DNA of 49,617 bases from Nemertoderma westbladi. Taxonomy: Eukaryota > Xenacoelomorpha > Nemertodermatida > Nemertodermatidae. Numbering within the stretch: the first letter of the stretch is position 1; each line of letters starts with the position of its first letter. Shown piece by piece: positions 43,383 through 49,617 of this stretch. The notes under the pieces were generated by a model. It was given only the letters and a program-made list of their open reading frames with translations. It had not been told where the DNA came from and did not search any database. The position numbers and the translations under genes were made by a program. The stretch spans positions 1-49,617 of the forward strand of contig JAUCBJ010007764.1 in the NCBI GenBank assembly GCA_032718475.1, read 5' to 3'.

Positions 43383-44001
43383 CAGATTGACATTAATGGC
43401 TTTGTGTACAGTAATTCATTTTGTTATTAACTTTAGTAGAGAAATTAATAATAATGTATGCTGTTGGATTGATGGTTGCATCTTGCATTTCAATGTTATG
43501 TTATATGAAAATTTAAGTGAATATTATGTTTAGGCACCTGATATAACGTCGAACAATGTATTCTGTACAACAAATGATTTAATGTTTTGATTGTGGGAGT
43601 AATCAGCTGTTATTTGCATCGATTTTCTCATGGAGAGGAATGAATTTTAATTGCGTCAAAAACCCCCTCCCTCCACCTGGTTTTTAGCAAAATTATTTAG
43701 ATTACTGTAAATCATTAAGATAATGAGTGGGTTACACTAGAGGTGTTCTAACCAAAACAATAAACTAATCTTAATTTTATATACGACGAATTCGCGTAGA
43801 AGTTCGTTTTTTTCACTCTGAATATATTAATATTTTATAATTATAATAAAATTACGAACATTATATAATAATAATAAATATAAACCAGAGTATCACACTG
43901 AATTAGGCCGTTCTACAGGTAGTACTGGTACCGGAATTATTATTTTATGTTACTGTGGTATTTCAGTATTTGCGAGTAAACATAGCATTCATTGTCGGAT
44001 T
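43383..44001. other. Spacer between PUS7 and ACAD9-like genes
   Basis: AT-rich. It holds the PUS7 3' untranslated region and the ACAD9-like promoter. A possible AATAAA signal lies at about 43759, inside a stretch shared with 39401-39438. GTACTGGTACCGG at about 43924 is about 75 bp before the ACAD9-like start. Confidence 0.5.
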
Positions 44002-45903
44002 GTGCGCTGTATGATGCCGCTTCATACATTTGTTTATCGTAGATCTCCTGTTGTATCGATACTCCGATACCCACCAACATTGCGTTCCCGGTCCCACAAA
44101 CTCCAGTTGAATAAACGCCATCTCTCCACCACAACACACAGATGTTCCTTTATTAAAACATTGTTTACTAGCGATGTCGAACTCGATATGATACTGCCTT
44201 ACCCCGAAGTTAAATGGGACGATTTCTACAGATTAGAGGAGTTTATAGGTAAGGTACGTGTGTCTATGGGGATCCCAGAGTTAGTTGTAGACAAACACGG
44301 GCGTATGCCGCCACTAATAGACAGTAGTTCAGGGCCTAAAACCTCGCTACAGCCCGAAAATATATCGCATCTCGGTTTATACGGGATCTTATTGCTCAAA
44401 CGATACAACGGTATCGCTCTCAACACCGTGTGGTCGTCTAGACTGTTTGAAACGCTTTCGTATCACCCGAAACTAGCAGTTAACTTACTGTTCCACAACC
44501 TAGGAGGTGCAGTCGTACAGACTTTAGTCGATGACGAGTCGATTAAACAACAACTCCTTCCCGGGTTCGCTTCCTACGAGACTCCGGTAGCTGTTGGTTT
44601 ATCGGAAGCCGGCGGTTCTATAACAGATTATCTATTAACAACATCGGTTTTATCGAATGACAACCTAAGTTATTGTATAGACGGATCCAAATTATCGGTA
44701 GTTGGGGGTTCTAGATCCAAATTTATTATTCTACCGACTAAAAATAAATCCGATTTTAATGTATTTCTTCTGGAATCGAATCGTAAAGGAATTAAACTCA
44801 CTGACAACTCGAACAATCTGATAGATTCCGCTTCTTTTGAGTTCAGTGATTGCCTCGCATCGTTCGACTCTCTGCTGTACACCGGTAACAACCCAGACAA
44901 ATACTCAAGGATTCTCTCTGTAGGACGAACCTGGTTGTCTTCCGTTGCTGTAGGTCTACTCAAACAGCTCGTACATAAGTTCAGCATCCACGCAGGAGTC
45001 ACTCAGACCCCTCTAGGCAAACTCATGGAGAATCAACTCGTACAGAAATCTATAGGAGACGTTTCCGCTAAAGTATTCGCGCTGGAAAGCGTTACTTACT
45101 ACATGTCTCTTCTACTAGACGATCAGCCGTCCCAGGATTGGCTACTGGAGTCGTTGCTTAGTTACTCTATCGCATGTGAGACCATCTACGAATGTTTCCC
45201 GCTACTTATTAAGTTAATGGGTTCCGCCGGGTTGAATACTGACCTCGAGGTAACAACCTGTTTGCAGACTCTAGTCTCTCTAACTAACTTATTCGGTTCG
45301 CCTGACCAATATAAAGTCCATGTTAGTGTAGAAGGCACACGTTACTTAGGAGAGCTTAGGAAGTATCGTTATAGTCCGTGGAAGAGGTTTCTTGATAACG
45401 TAACCATGGTAGTGGGTCTGACTCCTCGTTTAGGTCTACGAGACCATATTTACGGTCAGGAGTTTCACGATAACTTCAAGGAGGATAACCTCGCAAGGAA
45501 CATGGAGATTGGGTTGTGGATGTGTTACGAGATAGCGGATAAACTAATTGACCAATCAGCGTCCGAGTTGCACGAAAGGCAGGTCGTGTTGGACCAATTG
45601 GCTACCGTGGCTTCCTATTCGTTCGCTATGGTTGCCACGGCGACTAGAGCGTCGCGTAACTACGAGTGTGGTCATGAGAACGCTGACCACGGGATGAGGT
45701 TGGGGTTGGAGTACTGCAGACAGACTAGCAGGAGGTTAGAGACTTGTCTACGGGAGATGCAAGGATTCAGGATGGAGTCTAGTCATTTCGACGAAGTTAT
45801 GTATTTAGGGGCTGAAATTATGGACAAACGTTATTACTTCAGTCCCCACCCACTCGCTCCCGATCTTATGACTTACGACAAGGATGAAATCTTACCAACT
45901 TAA
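44002..45903 (+). CDS. ACAD9-like mitochondrial acyl-CoA dehydrogenase homologue, catalytic residues lost
   Basis: A complete intronless 633-codon frame (human ACAD9 has 621). Residues 1-48 are basic with Arg/Ser/Leu and no acidic residues (mitochondrial leader); Met4 or Met5 could also start. Similarity to ACAD9/VLCAD is clear at GRTWLSSVAVGLLKQLVHKF (309-328), at LESVTYYMSLLLDD (361-374) and in the C-terminal VLCAD/ACAD9-specific part (LATVASYSFAMVATATRASR, 533-552; DKRYYFSPHPL, 608-618). The active-site loop that normally reads FEGTNEIL is FGSPDQYK (431-438), so Gly432 replaces the catalytic Glu. The FAD/substrate motif LTEP.SGSD is LSEAGGSITD (200-209), WITNGG is SVVGGS, and the Arg of the CxxRxQF motif is Thr. 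Dehydrogenase activity is therefore unlikely. In vertebrates ACAD9 also has a non-enzymatic role in complex I assembly; a scaffold role here is inference. Confidence 0.88.
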   Translation: MRCMMPLHTFVYRRSPVVSILRYPPTLRSRSHKLQLNKRHLSTTTHRCSFIKTLFTSDVELDMILPYPEVKWDDFYRLEEFIGKVRVSMGIPELVVDKHGRMPPLIDSSSGPKTSLQPENISHLGLYGILLLKRYNGIALNTVWSSRLFETLSYHPKLAVNLLFHNLGGAVVQTLVDDESIKQQLLPGFASYETPVAVGLSEAGGSITDYLLTTSVLSNDNLSYCIDGSKLSVVGGSRSKFIILPTKNKSDFNVFLLESNRKGIKLTDNSNNLIDSASFEFSDCLASFDSLLYTGNNPDKYSRILSVGRTWLSSVAVGLLKQLVHKFSIHAGVTQTPLGKLMENQLVQKSIGDVSAKVFALESVTYYMSLLLDDQPSQDWLLESLLSYSIACETIYECFPLLIKLMGSAGLNTDLEVTTCLQTLVSLTNLFGSPDQYKVHVSVEGTRYLGELRKYRYSPWKRFLDNVTMVVGLTPRLGLRDHIYGQEFHDNFKEDNLARNMEIGLWMCYEIADKLIDQSASELHERQVVLDQLATVASYSFAMVATATRASRNYECGHENADHGMRLGLEYCRQTSRRLETCLREMQGFRMESSHFDEVMYLGAEIMDKRYYFSPHPLAPDLMTYDKDEILPT

Positions 45904-46169
45904 ATCATTTATTTCTCCAAACAGATTTGGTTTACATAACTAATTCAGTTCTGTTGTGGTGTAGATTACACGCTGTTATGTGTAAATAGGTGATAGTTTT
46001 TAAATTGAAAGACTATGCAATTTTAGTTTCTGAATTAATATTTAGTTTAATAGTCAGGTGATAATTTCAACTTATTATATTTATTATACATCAACGCCTA
46101 AACACCTACCCACCTACTCCCTATACACGTTGTAGTATTTATTACGCACATAGAGTGGGCACTAGCACA
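45904..46169. other. 3' flank of the ACAD9-like gene
   Basis: AT-rich, no coding segment. Poly-A signals AATAAA appear only at its very end (about 46174), where the SINE tail begins. Confidence 0.45.
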
Positions 46170-46425
46170 TAAAATAAAGTAAATAAATTTGTTTTCGGGT
46201 GTTTGGCCAGGGATTACATTACGCACGTCCACTGCGGCCCCACCAGAACTAATGTTACTCACCACCAGAGGAAACTCCAGTACTCATTTAACTACCATTT
46301 TAAGGATGAAAGGCAGAGATATAAGCCCTTGTTAGTCCCTTTTAAGTATATGTGTCGAAACGAAATCTACCCTGGCCCCCATGCAGGGATCGAACCCACG
46401 ATCTCTTGATAAGATGTGAAGGAAA
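46170..46425 (-). mobile_element. tRNA-derived SINE, diverged copy
   Basis: Same family as 2945-3213: GGCCAGGGATTAC, AGAGGAAACTCCAGTACTC, GGATGAAAGGCAGAGAT and, on the minus strand, the B box GTGGGTTCGATCC. The head is cut before the A box, where the satellite begins. Confidence 0.8.
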
Positions 46426-46427
46426 CT

Positions 46428-49400
46428 GATTAAATAAACACCACGATCACACAATGTTTGTCTACCTACCCACTTGTATGATTAAATAAACGCCACGATC
46501 ACACAATGTTTGTCTACCTACCCACTTGTATGATTAAATAAACACCACGATCACACAATGTTTGTCTACCTGCCCACTTGTATGATTAAATAAACGCCAC
46601 GATCACACAATGTTTGTCTACCCACTTGTATGATTAAATAAACGCCACGATCACACAATGTTTGTCTACCTACCCACTTGTATGATTAAATAAACGCCAC
46701 GATCACACAATGTTTGTCTACATACCCACTTGTATGATTAAATAAACGCCACGATCACACAATGTTTGTCTACCCACTTGTATGATTAAATAAACGCCAC
46801 GATCACACAATGTTTGTCTACCTACCCACTTGTATGATTAAATAAACGCCACGATCACACAATGTTTGTCTACCTACCCACTTGTATGATTAAATAAACG
46901 CCACGATCACACAATGTTTGTCTACCTACCCACTTGTATGATTAAATAAACGCCACGATCACACAATGTTTGTTATCCCACTTGTATGATTAAATAAACG
47001 CCACGATCACACAATGTTTGTCTACCTACCCACTTGTATGATTAAATAAACGCCACGATCACACAATGTTTGTCCACCCACTTGTATGATTAAATAAACG
47101 CCACGATCACACAATGTTTGTCTACCTACCCACTTGTATGATTAAATAAACGCCACGATCACACAATGTTTGTCCACCCACTTGTATGATTAAATAAACG
47201 CCACGATCACACAATGTTTGTCTACCTACCCACTTGTATGATTAAATAAACGACACGATCACACAATGTTTGTCTACCTACCCACTTGTATGATTAAATA
47301 AACGCCACGATCACACAATGTTTGTCTACCCACCCACTTGTATGATTAAATAAACGCCACGATCACACAATTTTTGTTATCCCACTTATGATTAAATAAA
47401 CGCCACGATCACACAATGTTTGTCTACCTACCCACTTGTATGATTAAATAAACGCCACGATCACACAATGTTTGTCTACCTACCCACTTGTATGATTAAA
47501 TAAACGCCACGATCACACAATGTTTGTCTACCTACCCACTTGTATGATTAAATAAACGCCACGATCACACAATGTTTGTCCACCCACTTGTATGATTAAA
47601 TAAACGCCACGATCACACAATGTTTGTCTACCTACCCACTTGTATGATTAAATAAACGCCACGATCACACAATGTTTGTCTACCTACCCACTTGTATGAT
47701 TAAATAAACGCCACGATCACACAATGTTTGTCTACCTACCCACTTGTATGATTAAATAAACGCCACGATCACACAATGTTTGTCCACCCACTTGTATGAT
47801 TAAATAAACGCCACGATCACACAATGTTTGTCTACCTACCCACTTGCATGATTAAATAAACGCCATGATCACACAATGTTTGTCTACCTACCCACTTGTA
47901 TGATTAAATAAACGCCACGATCACACAATGTTTGTCTACCTACCCACTTGTATGATTAAATAAACGCCACGATCACACAATGTTTGTCTACCTACCCACT
48001 TGTATGATTAAATAAACGCCACGATCACACAATGTTTGTCCACCCACTTGTATGATTAAATAAACGCCACGATCACACAATGTTTGTCTACCTACCCACT
48101 TGCATGATTAAATAAACGCCATGATCACACAATGTTTGTCTACCTACCCACTTGTATGATTAAATAAACGCCACGATCACACAATGTTTGTCTACCCACT
48201 TGTATGATTAAATAAACGCCACGATCACACAATGTTTGTCTACCTACCCACTTGCATGATTAAATAAACGCCATGATCACACAATGTTTGTCTACCTACC
48301 CACTTGCATGATTAAATAAACGCCATGATCACACAATGTTTGTCTACCTACCCACTTGTATGATTAAATAAACGCCACGATCACACAATGTTTGTCTACC
48401 CACTTGTATGATTAAATAAACGCCACGATCACACAATGTTTGTCTACCTACTTGTATGATTAAATAAACGCCACGATCACACAATGTTTGTCTACCTACC
48501 CACTTGTATGATTAAATAAACGCCACGATCACACAATGTTTGTCTACCTACCCACTTGTATGATTAAATAAACGCCACGATCACACAATGTTTGTCTACC
48601 CACTTGTATGATTAAATAAACGCCACGATCACACAATGTTTGTCTACCTACTTGTATGATTAAATAAACGCCACGATCACACAATGTTTGTCTACCTACC
48701 CACTTGTATGATTAAATAAACGCCACGATCACACAATGTTTGTTATCCCACTTATGATTAAATAAACGCCACGATCACACAATGTTTGTCTACCTACCCA
48801 CTTGTATGATTAAATAAACGCCATGATCACACAATGTTTGTCTACCTACCCACTTGTATGATTAAATAAACGCCACGATCACACAATGTTTGTCTACCCA
48901 CTTGTATGATTAAATAAACGCCACGATCACACAATGTTTGTCTACCTACCCACTTGCATGATTAAATAAACGCCATGATCACACAATGTTTGTCTACCTA
49001 CCCACTTGTATGATTAAATAAACGCCACGATCACACAATGTTTGTCTACCCACTTGTATGATTAAATAAACGCCACGATCACACAATGTTTGTCTACCTA
49101 CTTGTATGATTAAATAAACGCCACGATCACACAATGTTTGTCTACCTACCCACTTGTATGATTAAATAAACGCCACGATCACACAATGTTTGTTATCCCA
49201 CTTATGATTAAATAAACGCCACGATCACACAATGTTTGTCTACCTACCCACTTGTATGATTAAATAAACGCCACGATCACACAATGTTTGTCTACCTACC
49301 CACTTGTATGATTAAATAAACGCCACGATCACACAATGTTTGTCTACCTACCCACTTGTATGATTAAATAAACGCCACGATCACACAATGTTTGTCTACC

Positions 49401-49617
49401 TACCCACTTGTATGATTAAATAAACGCCACGATCACACAATGTTTGTCTACCTACCCACTTGTATGATTAAATAAACGCCACGATCACACAATGTTTGTT
49501 ATCCCACTTATGATTAAATAAACGCCACGATCACACAATGTTTGTCTACCTACCCACTTGTATAATTAAATAAACGCCACGATCACACAATGTTTGTCTA
49601 CGTACCCACTTGTATGA
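46428..49617. repeat. Satellite array of about 52-bp units, about 62 copies, running off the window
   Basis: Unit GATTAAATAAACGCCACGAT followed by CACACAATGTTTGTCTAC and (CTAC)CCACTTGTAT. Shortened forms lack one CTAC block or read TTGTTATCCCACTTATG. Linked variants (TGCATG together with GCCATGATC) recur at about 47846, 48102, 48254, 48306 and 48957, and the TTATCCC form at about 46973, 47368, 48744, 49195 and 49500, showing higher-order duplication. Every unit contains AATAAA. The array abuts the truncated SINE and its right end is not seen. Confidence 0.97.

Noticed and set aside
46428-49617. CRISPR-like regular repeat array
   Set aside because: Units are contiguous with no unique spacers, and the context is plainly eukaryotic. 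The same holds for the 20-bp array at 22720-27304.

Overview
The window is nuclear DNA from an animal (invertebrate metazoan). The support is: spliced genes with GT-AG introns, an NFS1 and an ACAD9-type mitochondrial gene with leader peptides, a CYP2-clan P450, a C2H2 zinc-finger gene, tRNA-derived SINEs, animal-type non-LTR and Ty3/gypsy retrotransposons, a hAT-like element and very long satellite arrays. The sequence is mostly AT-rich. Species cannot be named from this; the intron-poor host genes and the strongly diverged ACAD9 suggest a fast-evolving lineage.

Layout. 1-4080 is a mobile-element graveyard: a non-LTR endonuclease fragment cut by a foldback element, a decayed gypsy integrase, a second foldback family interrupted by SINEs and a reverse-transcriptase scrap. 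4083-5549 (-) is an intact intronless CYP2-clan P450. 6900-8532 is a pyrimidine-rich minisatellite whose minus strand is full of GGG runs. 8533-11645 holds two nested gypsy elements (LTR, tRNA-Trp-type primer site, gag, protease), the inner one GC-rich and carrying a textbook -1 frameshift site. 11650-16700 holds short repeats, a SINE and two more foldback copies. 17491-19207 (-) is NFS1 (cysteine desulfurase, two exons). 19644-20684 is a non-autonomous hAT-like element with 8-bp flanking duplications. 21600-22275 is a palindrome cluster. 22720-27304 is a 4.6-kb array of about 230 copies of a 20-bp unit, each containing an AP-1 heptamer. 28010-30133 (-) is a two-exon seven-finger zinc-finger gene. 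30413-32716 is a modular foldback transposon whose arms are made of hairpin-forming tandem repeats and whose centre contains an integrase-core fragment. 33085-37850 (-) is a broken gypsy element split by a CR1/L2-like LINE; both have lost their reverse-transcriptase catalytic centre. 41487-43382 (+) is PUS7 and 44002-45903 (+) an ACAD9-like gene, both intronless and in tandem. 46428 to the window end is a satellite of about 52-bp units abutting a SINE.

Five host genes are supported: P450, NFS1, zinc finger, PUS7 and ACAD9-like. NFS1 (Fe-S cluster sulfur donor) and an ACAD9-like protein (complex I assembly in vertebrates) are both mitochondrial, but their separation here gives no reason to infer co-regulation. 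No operon logic applies. The items most worth a second look are the ACAD9-like protein that has lost the acyl-CoA dehydrogenase catalytic glutamate, the modular foldback element with integrase core, the AP-1 satellite, and the recurrence of ACCGGTA words just upstream of host genes.
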